DNA of 64,000 bases from contig NZ_JADBEM010000001.1 in NCBI RefSeq assembly GCF_014873875.1, forward strand, positions 5,456,001 to 5,520,000. The letters are read 5' to 3'. The position numbers were made by a program, and so were the translations under genes. Positions 53,095 to 61,506 of this stretch are shown here, one piece after another. Source of the DNA: Actinopolymorpha pittospori. Lineage in GTDB: Bacteria; Actinomycetota; Actinomycetes; Propionibacteriales; Actinopolymorphaceae. The notes below the pieces were generated by a model. The model saw only the letters and a list, made by a program, of their open reading frames with translations, had not been told where the DNA came from and ran no database searches. The first letter of the stretch is position 1; every line of letters starts with the position of its first letter.

Positions 53095-53490
53095 TAGGCC
53101 CGGTGTTCACCCAGATCGCGGACCAGTCCAATGGTGTCGTCCGGTACGAGTACTCCGATGGCACTACAGGAGTGACACTGGCGACCACGTACCCGGTCGG
53201 GGCGAGCCACAACCCGGGTCGACTGCAGGTAGACCGGATCAGGGTTGACGCAAGCACCGGTTGCGGCCGTTATGGCAGTCGCGTCGGCGCTGTGACCGAT
53301 GGCGAAGGTAGGACCTTACTTCGCGATCAGTTCTGAGCTGGTGGTTTCGTCGACCGACAGTGCAGCGACGTTGATGCCGGTCTTTTGGTGCTCACCCGCC
53401 CGTTGGAATGCACGTAGCTGTTCGATGCAGTGTCGGCACAGCACCCCTCGTGATCGTCAAGCAAAATGTCGATCCACCCGCGCTACGATG
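53095..53490 (-). pseudogene. Decayed AhpC/TSA (peroxiredoxin-like) gene
   Basis: The minus strand reads IDILLDDHEG, then after a one-base shift GVLCRHCIEQLRAFQRAGEH, QKTGINVAALSVDETTSSEL, IAK, an in-frame TAA (53318-53316), GPTFAIGHSADA and NPDPVYLQST. After a scrambled stretch it ends SAIGVLVPDDTIGLVRDLGEH. This order, including the CxxC site and the VxALSVD strand, is that of a redoxin/AhpC-TSA protein. At least one frameshift and one stop make it non-functional. It lies beside an oxidoreductase linked to electrophile or oxidative stress. Confidence 0.75.
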
Positions 53491-53529
53491 ACCGCATCGC
53501 AGTTCAACCAACACGAATAGGAGGCCGTC

Positions 53530-53931
53530 ATGTCCGAGTCCTATTCACTTCCCACTGAACCCGAAGGCGTCATCCCTTCGCTGGTTGAGCGATTCAACTC
53601 CGGCAAGATCAGCGCGATGAAGAGCTTGTACGAGGGGGCAGTGCTCGTCGCGGACGACGGGCGAACCGTCACTGATCCCGATGAGATCGCTGCCGCACTC
53701 GAGCGCGACATCAACCTCGGCCTGCCGCTGGAGGCCAACGCGCGCCATGTGTTCGTTACCGGCGATACCGCCCAGATCGTGGCGGACTGGTCCATTGATG
53801 GCACAGGCCCGGACGGCAAGCACGTGCACGTCGAAGGCACAGCAAGCGATACCGTGCGCCGCGGCGCCGATGGACACTGGCGGTACCTGATCGACAATCG
53901 TCTTGGGACGGCAGTCCGAAAGGCGGCGTGA
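53530..53931 (+). CDS. SnoaL/DUF4440-like NTF2-fold protein
   Basis: A 133-residue single-domain protein: helix IPSLVERFNSGKISAMKSLY, then the strands GAVLVADDGRTVTDPDEI, ARHVFVTGDTAQIVADWSID and HWRYLIDNR. This is the cone-shaped NTF2 fold of SnoaL/YybH-like proteins. Members are small isomerases, hydrolases or ligand binders and none can be picked here. ATG 53530 has AGGAGG five bases upstream. It appears monocistronic between the dead peroxiredoxin and the disulfide oxidoreductase. Confidence 0.9.
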   Translation: MSESYSLPTEPEGVIPSLVERFNSGKISAMKSLYEGAVLVADDGRTVTDPDEIAAALERDINLGLPLEANARHVFVTGDTAQIVADWSIDGTGPDGKHVHVEGTASDTVRRGADGHWRYLIDNRLGTAVRKAA

Positions 53932-54549
53932 CACGTGTGGCCGCGGCAGGCTCGCCGATGGATCCACCCTTCGGTGTGGCGTCGACGATCATCACCACGT
54001 GGTGAAACTGCCCGTATCAATGAGGTTTCCACGCTCAGTTCACGTTCGATTCCTTAGGGCAATTCAATAGTCCAAATCGCTCCGTCGTTGTAAGGCTTTT
54101 CTTGTCACGCTTCAAGAGGAGGTTGCGGCGCCTGGGGTGTTACCCCGCCATGACGTGACGTTGGTGAAGATCGACGTCAGGTCATCGGCCCGGGACACGG
54201 CTCGTAGTTGTTTTTCTTGAGCGCGTGCAGGCGACTCCGAAAGGGGCGTTCTGCGCCCAGGCCGCCATCTCCAAGTCCACACCGTCAGCGAGGACGCAAA
54301 GGCCATCCGGTGTGAGTACGACGCGTGGGCGCCTGACGGCGCCGTCGATCGCGGCACGCTGCTCCCGCAGCATCTCCTCACCCGAGGGCCCCTTCATGTG
54401 GGGACGTGAGGCCCTGGGTTTTCGGACCATGCACCCGAAAACTAACTGTCGTACGTCGCGCAAGAGGCTCGACGCGTGGAGCCGACCGCAACCTGCCCGG
54501 TCGCTCGCTGCCGTTGAAGCAGACCAACCTGGCCCACGGAGGATGCGCT
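53932..54549. other. 618 bp without a supportable gene
   Basis: The stretch at 54050-54110 is clearly richer in A+T than its surroundings and may hold the promoter for the disulfide oxidoreductase. On the minus strand about 54381-54240 reads KGPSGEEMLREQRAAIDGAV and VVLTPDGLCVLADGVDLEM, which looks protein-like but has no identifiable start, family or ribosome binding site, so it is at most a gene fragment. A small hairpin GGGGT/ACCCC sits at 54134-54146. Confidence 0.45.
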
Positions 54550-56022
54550 ATGACGACTATCGAGCTCTACCCCGACGACGTTCACAACCAGCGGACGATC
54601 CGCCAGGGTCACCCACCTGACTGGGTCAACCGCGAAGGTGGTGACTACGACCTGGTGGTGCTCGGCGGCGGCCCGGGCGGCCTCACCGCCGCCACGACTG
54701 CTGCCGCGGGCGGGCACCGCGTCGCTATGACGGAGCAGCGACTGACCGGGGGCACCTGTGTCAACTTCGGCTGCACGCCGAGCAAGGCGCTGATTCGCTG
54801 CGCACGCGCGGTACACGATGCGAACCGCGGGGACGAGTTCGGCTTCCGGCTCGACGCCCCACCCCAGACTGATTTCGGCTCGGTCATGGATCGGGTCCGC
54901 AAGATGCGTTCCCTGAGCAGCGCACACGATGCGGTCGAGATGGCCGAGCAAGCGGGGGTGGAGGTCTACCTCGGGCACACGCGCTTCACGGCGCCGAATG
55001 CCGTGGAGGTCGATGGCCGGGTGCTGCGATTTCGCAAGGCTGTGATCGCCACCGGGTCGGTCCCCGTGGTGCCCCCCATCGAGGGACTGCAGACCGGGGA
55101 TTACCTGACCAACGAGACCGTCTTCTCACTGACACAGCTGCCAGCCCGGCTGGTCGTCATCGGCAGCGGTCCGCTGGGATGCGAGCTGGCCCAGGCCTTC
55201 CACCGTCTCGGCGCCGAGGTGGACATGGTCAGCCGCCCCAGCACCCTGCTGGCCAATGATGAGCCGGAGGTCGGTGAGCTGATCCGTCGCCGGTTCGAGC
55301 AGGAGGGGATAGGGCTCCACCTGGGGTTCGAGGCAGTACGGGCGGACGGTGGCCGTTTGCTGGTGCAGGGCCCCGACGGGACGCGCGAGCTGCCCTATGA
55401 TGCGCTGCTGCTCGGCACCGGTCGCAAGGCGAACGTGGAGCACCTGAACCTGGACGCGGCAGGGGTACACCTCGACAGAGACGGCGTGGAGGTAGACGAC
55501 TACCTGTGCACCAGCAACGCCGACATCTATGCCGCCGGCGATGCAACCTTCCCGCAGAAGTTCACCCACGCAGCCAATGCGACAGCGCTGCTCGGTATCG
55601 CGAACGCGCTGGATGAAGCGCATCGCCCGGCACGGGAGCTCGTCATTCCCCACTGCACCTACACCGATCCCGAGGTGGCCGAGGTGGGCCTGACTCCGCG
55701 CCGAGCCCGCGACGAAGGTGTCGCCATCGACGCCTACCGGCTCGACCTGACCCAGGTGGAGCGGGCGTTCATCGACGGCGAGGAGGAGGGATTCGGGGCG
55801 ATCTACAGGCGCAGCGACGACGACGAGATCGCAGGAGCGACGCTTGTGGCGGCGCACGCCGGTGAGATGATCAGCGAGCTGACGCTGGCGATCACGAACC
55901 ACATGCCGCTGGAGGCGCTGGCCGGCACGGTCCACTGCTACCCGACACAAGCCGAGGTCTTCCAGCGGATCGCACTGCAGCACGCCCAACCCCAGCGGGT
56001 CGCTGTGCCCCACCCGCGGTGA
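54550..56022 (+). CDS. FAD-dependent pyridine nucleotide-disulfide oxidoreductase (mercuric-reductase/dihydrolipoamide-dehydrogenase-like)
   Basis: A 490-residue class I flavin disulfide reductase. The FAD motif is LVVLGGGPGGLTAATTAAAGG, the redox-active disulfide GGTCVNFGCTPSK, and the NAD(P) motif VVIGSGPLGCELAQAF. The second FAD motif is NADIYAAGDAT, and the C-terminal dimer-interface histidine is in HCYPTQAE. About 30 extra N-terminal residues precede the FAD domain. No paired cysteines for mercury binding are visible at the C-terminus, so mercuric reductase is unlikely and a general disulfide or quinone reductase fits better. ATG 54550 has GGAGG seven bases upstream. It converges on the LysR gene. 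Confidence 0.94.
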   Translation: MTTIELYPDDVHNQRTIRQGHPPDWVNREGGDYDLVVLGGGPGGLTAATTAAAGGHRVAMTEQRLTGGTCVNFGCTPSKALIRCARAVHDANRGDEFGFRLDAPPQTDFGSVMDRVRKMRSLSSAHDAVEMAEQAGVEVYLGHTRFTAPNAVEVDGRVLRFRKAVIATGSVPVVPPIEGLQTGDYLTNETVFSLTQLPARLVVIGSGPLGCELAQAFHRLGAEVDMVSRPSTLLANDEPEVGELIRRRFEQEGIGLHLGFEAVRADGGRLLVQGPDGTRELPYDALLLGTGRKANVEHLNLDAAGVHLDRDGVEVDDYLCTSNADIYAAGDATFPQKFTHAANATALLGIANALDEAHRPARELVIPHCTYTDPEVAEVGLTPRRARDEGVAIDAYRLDLTQVERAFIDGEEEGFGAIYRRSDDDEIAGATLVAAHAGEMISELTLAITNHMPLEALAGTVHCYPTQAEVFQRIALQHAQPQRVAVPHPR

Positions 56023-56097
56023 GGCCGTGCAGTTGGTCACCGATTTGATCTCGGTGTCAAGGAGTTGATTCCGCCTGGCTTCGCCTGGTGGCGTTGT

Positions 56098-57015
56098 TCA
56101 GTGGGCGGTCTCGTGGGGGTTGTCCGGGAGCCAGCCTTCGGGGTCGGTCAGGCTGAGATCGCCGACGGGTGCGGAGATGGCGTCCACGGCGGCGAGTACG
56201 GCGGTCCGCGTCTCTCCCTTGCGCCACACCAGCGACCAGGGAAAGTACACCCGCGGGGACACCACCGGGCGCTGGACGAGGTCCGGAGGGAGTGGCGTCT
56301 GTTCCTTCGGTGGGTTGATGACCGGCCGGGGCGAGCGCCGGACATGTGCGAAGAACCCGGGCTCGGTGATGCCTGCGTCGTCGATGTGTACAAGGTGCGC
56401 GCCGGTGTACTCGGCGAGCTTCCTGGCGTAGGCGTTCCACGCCGCCCGGACCTGGAAGTCCTCGTTGACGAGAACCGCGGTGTCGCGGGCGCCAATCTCG
56501 CTGGTGTCGTCGCCGGTGGCGACGGCGTGCAGCCGATCCGCCCCGATCAAGCGCGCGTTCAGCTGGCGGTCCTCGAGGTCCTCGGCGCTCACCGAGCACA
56601 AGGCGATGTCCAGGGAACCGTCCTTCACGCGGGCCGCCTGCGCGTGGGAGGGCACGATCCAGGCGTCCACCAGGAGTTGGGCCACCCCTGCGGTGCGTGC
56701 CATGAGGTCGGAGGGCAACCAGCTGACGTGGCCGAGACGGACCGGTTCGGCAGCCCCGGCCAACTGCGCGGCCCGCCGGTTCAGGTCGTCCGCACGTCCC
56801 AGCAGGTCGCGGGCCAACGGGAGGAGAGTGGCTCCGGCGGGCGTGAGACTGACGGAACGCCGGTCGCGGTCGAACAGGAACACGCCGAGGTCGCGTTCCA
56901 GGGCCTTGATCTGCTGGGAGAGGGACGGTCCGGCGATCAGCAGGCGCTCCGCCGCCCGCCCGAAGTTCAGCTCCTCGGCGACGGCCACGAAGTAGCGCAG
57001 CTGGCGGAGCTCCAC
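56098..57015 (-). CDS. LysR family transcriptional regulator
   Basis: A 305-residue regulator. The winged helix-turn-helix is at the N-terminus (LRYFVAVAEELNFGRAAERL, GPSLSQQIKALERDLGVFLF), followed by the two-lobed effector domain. GTG 57015 is used because the family always begins with ELRQLRYF; the open frame continues to 57468 without coding features. A perfect 7-7-7 dyad lies 21-41 bp upstream (57036-57056). LysR genes of this type often face an NADPH-dependent oxidoreductase, and a copy of this promoter sits beside the one at 51782-52699, so that gene is the probable target. Confidence 0.94.
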   Translation of the reverse strand: MELRQLRYFVAVAEELNFGRAAERLLIAGPSLSQQIKALERDLGVFLFDRDRRSVSLTPAGATLLPLARDLLGRADDLNRRAAQLAGAAEPVRLGHVSWLPSDLMARTAGVAQLLVDAWIVPSHAQAARVKDGSLDIALCSVSAEDLEDRQLNARLIGADRLHAVATGDDTSEIGARDTAVLVNEDFQVRAAWNAYARKLAEYTGAHLVHIDDAGITEPGFFAHVRRSPRPVINPPKEQTPLPPDLVQRPVVSPRVYFPWSLVWRKGETRTAVLAAVDAISAPVGDLSLTDPEGWLPDNPHETAH

Positions 57016-57035
57016 ACCTTCAATCGTAGGTGCCC

Positions 57036-57056
57036 CTAGGAGATTCGGCCTCCTAG
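57036..57056. promoter_or_regulatory. LysR-type operator
   Basis: CTAGGAG (57036-57042) and CTCCTAG (57050-57056) are perfectly complementary and separated by 7 bases, a dyad of LysR size placed directly upstream of the lysR gene. It overlaps the 100-bp repeat copy B. Confidence 0.7.
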
Positions 57057-57140
57057 CTGGGAGAAGGTCGGTCGTGGCAGCCCCGCTGGTGAGGTGCTCA
57101 CGATGGGGCCATGGACAACCAGAACGGTCTGGGCGTCCGC
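57041..57140 (-). repeat. 100-bp near-copy of the LysR promoter region (copy B)
   Basis: Reverse complement matches 52787-52886 at 89 of 100 bases by eye. Here it directly precedes an intact lysR gene, so this is the more complete copy. The two copies are inverted and bracket about 4.2 kb. Confidence 0.8.
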
Positions 57141-57304
57141 CTGCCTGCCCGTCTGCCGAGGCGCCTGGTTGGGGAATCGGTCCAGATTGACGGAAGTCAT
57201 CATGAGCACTTTCCAGGAACAAACCGTACGTCCCAGTTAGTTTCGGCGCCCCAATGGTCGCGGCTACGTGTCGGCCGAGCTGATCAGGTCGGTTCGGTGT
57301 CACG

Positions 57305-58795
57305 GTGACCAGCGAGGGCTCAGCCATTACCATGATCAGGGCGGTTGCGAGCGCGATCAGGAACGCCCGATTGCTCCGCCCGCGATGCCGGCGCCACCAG
57401 TGGCTCAGAGGGACTTCCCAGATGACCTGGGCGGCGATGGGTGAGCTCGACCTGGAGACCGCCTCCAAGCGGGCGACCGATCGTGTCCGTGAGATCTCCG
57501 GCGCGGACTACGCGGCGATCTCGCTGACCGACCCCTCCGATCCGGGCAGGCTCACCTTGCTGTGCGCGTCCGGCCTGGGGGACGCCCGACCCGAATGCGG
57601 CGCACGGATTCCACGCCAGGGCATCGCCGCAATGGTGCTCAACTCGGGCCGGCCGGTCATCACCGAGGACCTCACCACGGACCCGCGCCTCGACCGCACT
57701 TCAGATCGGTGGGGGCACCTGTCCGTCATCGGACTCGCGATGTTCATGCCGCTCACCGCGGAGAACGAAGTAGTGGGCACCCTCCTCATCGGCTGGCGAC
57801 GGGGGTCATCGTACTCACGCCTCACCGCGCGGGAGGTCGACCTCGTGCAGACCTTCGCCAACCAGCTCGCACTCACACTGCAACGGCTCCGGACCCAAGA
57901 GAAGGAGCGGCGGGGGCAGCGCTGGTTCGAAGCCGCCACGCAGATAGCGCACCTTGTGGTTGGCGGTGTGGATCCGGACGAGACGATGCGCCTGGTTGTT
58001 CGGCAGCTTCGAGAGATCTCTCGCGCCGACATCGCCAGCATCACCCTCGCCGACCAGAACGACCCCGACAGCATGTACGTGGTGGCCTTCGAGGGAATCG
58101 ACGGGGCCGAAGTCCCGCCCAGCACCCGTATCCGGCGGGAGGGCATTCGCGCCCACGTCCTCGCCGATGGTAGGCGCGTCCTGAGTGACGGCTACCCCCA
58201 CCTGAAGGACCGCCGACCTCCGCCGGGGTGGGCGGAGTCCCTGTCGCACCGCGGTCTCGGCATGCAGGTCCCGCTCTTCGCCGACGGCCGGGCTCGGGGG
58301 ACGCTTTTCGCCGGCTGGCACCGAAGGTCCCCCCACGCCTACGCAGCGCGTGCGGAGGCTGCCCAGGTGCAGGCCTTCGCCGACCTAGCCGCACTGGCTC
58401 TGGCTCGCAGGAGCCACGGCCCTACGGGATGGACGACCTTCCAGTCCTCCGAGGGGTCGGCCGCACTGATGAACTTGCTCGTCGCGAGCATGACCGAGCG
58501 CAACCAGGCTTGGCGCGAGGCCGAAGTAGCCTGCGCCCAACTCGCCGAGGTGATAACGCGGCTCGACACAGCAAAGAGCATTGGCCTCGACAACCTCCGC
58601 GCACTTAGCGCACGACATGGCAGCCGCAGAGATCACGATAGACAGTCCTGGTGGGCCCTCTCTCTCCGGATGCAAAGGCCATCCGAAGGTCAAGCAGGCG
58701 GCTTCCGTCCGGACAACCGGGTGAGACCCCGGGCGGATCGGGCGTCGTCTCCGGCACCTGGTCGGCGTCCTCGCCCATGGCGGCCCGCCTCCTGA
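57305..58795 (+). CDS. Two-GAF-domain sensor protein, probably truncated
   Basis: 496 residues. GAF1 covers about 50-190 (LETASKRATDRVREISGADY, then ITEDLTTDPRLD and MPLTAENEVVGTLLIGW). GAF2 covers about 215-370 (DPDETMRLVVRQLREISRAD, then VPLFADGRARGTLFAGW). The arrangement is that of DevS/DosS-type histidine kinases, but no HisKA or HATPase domain follows. The last 60 residues are Arg/Pro-rich and look like out-of-frame read-through. The first 40 residues also look non-native, and ATG 57422 is an alternative start. I think it is the remnant of a sensor kinase, although a free-standing GAF protein is possible. Confidence 0.7.
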   Translation: MTSEGSAITMIRAVASAIRNARLLRPRCRRHQWLRGTSQMTWAAMGELDLETASKRATDRVREISGADYAAISLTDPSDPGRLTLLCASGLGDARPECGARIPRQGIAAMVLNSGRPVITEDLTTDPRLDRTSDRWGHLSVIGLAMFMPLTAENEVVGTLLIGWRRGSSYSRLTAREVDLVQTFANQLALTLQRLRTQEKERRGQRWFEAATQIAHLVVGGVDPDETMRLVVRQLREISRADIASITLADQNDPDSMYVVAFEGIDGAEVPPSTRIRREGIRAHVLADGRRVLSDGYPHLKDRRPPPGWAESLSHRGLGMQVPLFADGRARGTLFAGWHRRSPHAYAARAEAAQVQAFADLAALALARRSHGPTGWTTFQSSEGSAALMNLLVASMTERNQAWREAEVACAQLAEVITRLDTAKSIGLDNLRALSARHGSRRDHDRQSWWALSLRMQRPSEGQAGGFRPDNRVRPRADRASSPAPGRRPRPWRPAS

Positions 58796-58922
58796 CCCGT
58801 TCGATCTCCGTGTCGGCGAGCTTCCGCACCGCGGCCACGTACCGGCGCCCTTCGAATGAAGCTACTCTGCGGGGCGTGACGGCTGGCGGGAGGTCGCCAG
58901 AAACGACCGTTATCGCTGCGAC

Positions 58923-59843
58923 TCAGGTCTCGATCGGGTAGGCAATGTAGGCGACGTGGGTGCTGTCGGGAGACCAGCTGTTGACGTTCAACGATCCTTG
59001 GCCGCCGAGCAGTGCGTAGCTCTGGACGGGCTGGTTCCAGTCGTCCACCGAGACCAGCCGGATCTCGACCGGCAGGTCGGCCGGGTGACCGGTGGTCCCT
59101 AGCGGGAACGCGATGTGGGACGCCCAGCGGCCGTCGGGCGACAGATGCGGGAACCAGTCGACGGTGGAACTGGTCGTGAGGCGTTGTAGCGGCCCGCCTC
59201 GGTCAGGGATGCGGGCGATCTGGGCGTGCCCGGGGGTCGTGGTGAAGGCCTCGGTGTTGAAGTAGATCCAGCGTCCGTCGGGTGACCACTCAGGTCCGTC
59301 GAGGTGGCCAGGTCCGGTGTCGAGGACGGTGACGGTGTGGTCGGGGTTCAGGACCGCGAGTGCTCCCGGCTGGGTGAAGTCGTCTATCTGCACGTAGGCG
59401 AGTCTGCGGTCGTCGGGAGATACACCGTGCAGGAAGTGCCGCTTGCCATCGTTCGGGGTGAGCTGAGTGACCGGCCCGCCGGCCAGCGGGCCGCGGTAGA
59501 TGTGGGTGTCCATCGCCGAGAGGTAGATGTGTTCTCCGTCGGGGCTCAGGACGTGGTCGTTGTTGAGGCTGATCGGCGGGTCGAACACGATGCGGTCGAG
59601 TCCTTGCTCGGGGTGGTGGACGTTCAGCGTCCACGCGGCACCGTCTCCGTTGACCAGCAGGTGTTGGCCGTCGCGCGTCCAGTTTGGCGCCTCGATCAGG
59701 ATCTCGTCGGTCTGGAACAACAGCCGCGGTGCGGGGAGGTTCGGCCCGGCGACCCACACCTGCGATCGCTGGCCGGTGCGGAGTGTGCGGTGATGCGACT
59801 TCTCTTGCTGGGCGGTGTCCTGCCGATCGGTGGGTGGTGTCAT
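58923..59843 (-). CDS. TolB-like beta-propeller (PD40 repeat) protein
   Basis: A 306-residue protein built of PD40/WD40-like blades, recognisable from repeated SPDG motifs (VLSPDGEHIYLS, VSPDDRRLAYV, WSPDGRWIYFN, LSPDGRWASHI, WSPDSTHVAYI). There is no signal peptide, so it would be cytoplasmic, unlike TolB itself. Similar soluble proteins are annotated as TolB-family or oligogalacturonate-lyase-like, and a binding role is likeliest. ATG 59843 has AAAGGA five bases upstream. Its C-terminus is short by about one blade compared with seven-bladed relatives. Confidence 0.87.
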   Translation of the reverse strand: MTPPTDRQDTAQQEKSHHRTLRTGQRSQVWVAGPNLPAPRLLFQTDEILIEAPNWTRDGQHLLVNGDGAAWTLNVHHPEQGLDRIVFDPPISLNNDHVLSPDGEHIYLSAMDTHIYRGPLAGGPVTQLTPNDGKRHFLHGVSPDDRRLAYVQIDDFTQPGALAVLNPDHTVTVLDTGPGHLDGPEWSPDGRWIYFNTEAFTTTPGHAQIARIPDRGGPLQRLTTSSTVDWFPHLSPDGRWASHIAFPLGTTGHPADLPVEIRLVSVDDWNQPVQSYALLGGQGSLNVNSWSPDSTHVAYIAYPIET

Positions 59844-59862
59844 GGCGGTCCTTTGGTCAGGG

Positions 59863-59904
59863 TCCGGGTGGTCAGGTACGGGTGGTCAGGTTCGGGTGGG
59901 CAGA
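59863..59904 (+). repeat. 14-bp imperfect tandem repeat, three copies
   Basis: TCCGGGTGGTCAGG, TACGGGTGGTCAGG and TTCGGGTGGGCAGA lie just upstream of the TolB-like gene start, in its presumed leader or promoter. Confidence 0.85.
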
Positions 59905-60181
59905 GTCCGAGTGAGACGAGCGCGTCGATGGAGTACTGGTGATCAAGCTCGGAGGTCATCCCAGAGGTTGTCAGCACGCCGACGGGCAGCTTGTGAACGA
60001 CGATCGGACGGCCGGGTGTTGGAAGCTGGCTACAAGAGTTGGATGCAAATTGAAAGCACTGAGTATGCCTTGGGGTGTGGTCACGTTGGAGGACTGGGGC
60101 GAGATCCGACTCCATCGGCCTGTGGGTACGAGCGGGCTCCTCGAGCGCCCAGAACCTGACCGACGGCTTGGTCCCCAAGCC

Positions 60182-60430
60182 ATGGTGACCGCCCTCGGCG
60201 ACACCACTGCACAAGCGCGCAAACTCGTCGACGTCGGCCTCTGGGAACCGACCAGCGACGGCTATCGAGTCATCGCCTGGGACGACGCCCAGTCCACCCG
60301 CCAGGAGGTCCACCAACGCCGAGGGGCCGCCTGCGACCGCATGCGCCGAGTTCGCGGCGCAAGCCCGGCGTTGACCGCGACCTTCGGGGCGAAGTTCGCG
60401 CGAACAACTAGAGCGGAGGCCGGCGTGTGA
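60182..60430 (+). pseudogene. Remnant of a phage-type replication/HTH protein
   Basis: The frame reads ARKLVDVGLWEPTSDGYRVI, then AWDDAQSTRQEVHQRRGAAC and DRMRRVRG. The pattern (L)VxxGLWExxxDGYxxxxW, then (S/T)RxEVxxxR and a basic tail, is typical of small replication or helix-turn-helix proteins of actinophages and integrated elements. The N-terminal half that should precede it is missing; the open frame upstream to 59939 shows no similarity. It points to a past phage or integrative element here, but no integrase or attachment site is visible. Confidence 0.5.
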
Positions 60431-60487
60431 GTAGGACGCCCCCCGGTCAACCGTGCGAGTGTCGGTCCGCGATGCGAAGGTGGTGGC

Positions 60488-61063
60488 ATGAAGGAGATGC
60501 TGTGGTCACAGCTGCGGGCAGCTCGCGACTCGCTGGTGTGGAAGCTGGACGGTCTGGGTGAGTACGACCTGCGCAGGCCGATGACGCCGACTGGAACCAA
60601 CTTGCTCGGGTTGGCCAAACACCTGGGCTCGCAGGAGTACGGCAAATTTGGCGAGGTGTTCGGGCGGCCGGCTCCGGAGCAGCTCGCCTGCGTCGCCGAT
60701 GGATCCATCTGGCACTACGGCGACATGTGGGCGACGCCGGAGGAGAGCGCCGAGTACATCATGGGCTTCTATCGCCGTGCGTGCGCGCACGCGGACGAGA
60801 CGATCGGCGCGCTGGATCTGGACACCATCGGATCGGTACCGTGGTCGCAAGGCGAGGAGACGACACTGGGCGCGATGCTGTTGAACATGCTGGGCGAGAC
60901 CCAACGCCACGCCGGGCACATCGACATCGTGCGCGAGCTGATCGACGGCTTCGCCGGCGGCATGCCTGACGCTTCAGGTTTCCACGAGGGTGCGGACGAA
61001 CAGTGGTGGCGGGAGTACGTCGATCGCCTGGAAGCGGCGGCGCGTGCGGCCGCCGCGCGCTAG
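60488..61063 (+). CDS. DinB family (DUF664) protein
   Basis: A 191-residue four-helix-bundle protein of the DinB/YfiT metal-binding superfamily. Candidate metal histidines lie in LAKHLGSQEY and RHAGHIDIVREL. Actinobacterial members include mycothiol-dependent S-transferases and detoxification enzymes, which makes a thiol-transfer role possible. The length is normal. ATG 60488 follows AGGTGG by four bases. It is monocistronic between the phage-type remnant and a small hypothetical gene. Confidence 0.92.
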   Translation: MKEMLWSQLRAARDSLVWKLDGLGEYDLRRPMTPTGTNLLGLAKHLGSQEYGKFGEVFGRPAPEQLACVADGSIWHYGDMWATPEESAEYIMGFYRRACAHADETIGALDLDTIGSVPWSQGEETTLGAMLLNMLGETQRHAGHIDIVRELIDGFAGGMPDASGFHEGADEQWWREYVDRLEAAARAAAAR

Positions 61064-61147
61064 CTCGAACCCTGCCGATCGACTCCGTAGCATCCTTCAG
61101 CCCGACACAGGGGTTAGACATCCCAGGGAGCTAACCTTCAAGGGGCG

Positions 61148-61468
61148 GTGTCGGATATTCCGCGTGGCCCCCTCCTGCTCATCGATCCGATTCCGCGGAC
61201 CGCCAATTGGGCCTGGGATGCTGCGTACGCACAGATGACGTCGGGGATCGAGGGGACGCCCAGGCTCGTCCCAATCCTGGCCGAGGCGCGGCGCTCGCTC
61301 GGCCTTCCCACAGGTGACCCGGCGGCCCTTGAGCGGCTGGAGACGATTCTCCTCGCGTGGTCGTCCATGATGTGGTGGACCGCCATCCACTTCCGTCGGG
61401 ATGATCCGTGGTGGACCGCGCAGGTTCAACAGAACCTGGAGCGGCTCGCATCGTCAACATCTCGCTAG
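61148..61468 (+). CDS. Hypothetical protein (106 aa)
   Basis: GTG 61148 is preceded by AAGGGG and opens a 106-residue frame with normal high-GC codon bias. The protein is helical and Trp-rich (ANWAWDAAYAQM, AWSSMMWWTAIHF, DDPWWTAQVQQNLERL), without signal peptide or clear membrane segment. I do not recognise a family. It converges on the acetyltransferase gene 38 bp away. Confidence 0.6.
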   Translation: MSDIPRGPLLLIDPIPRTANWAWDAAYAQMTSGIEGTPRLVPILAEARRSLGLPTGDPAALERLETILLAWSSMMWWTAIHFRRDDPWWTAQVQQNLERLASSTSR

Positions 61469-61506
61469 AGATCGGTCTGCTCGGCGGTGGGTGTGGGGTA
61501 GAGAGC

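Noticed and set aside
56038..56056. Terminator between the disulfide oxidoreductase and LysR
   Set aside because: The CACCGA/TCGGTG stem is only six base pairs with a 7-base loop and no T-tract; too weak to call.
57016..57468. Upstream extension of the LysR frame
   Set aside because: It precedes the conserved LysR N-terminus, crosses the operator dyad and has no family similarity.
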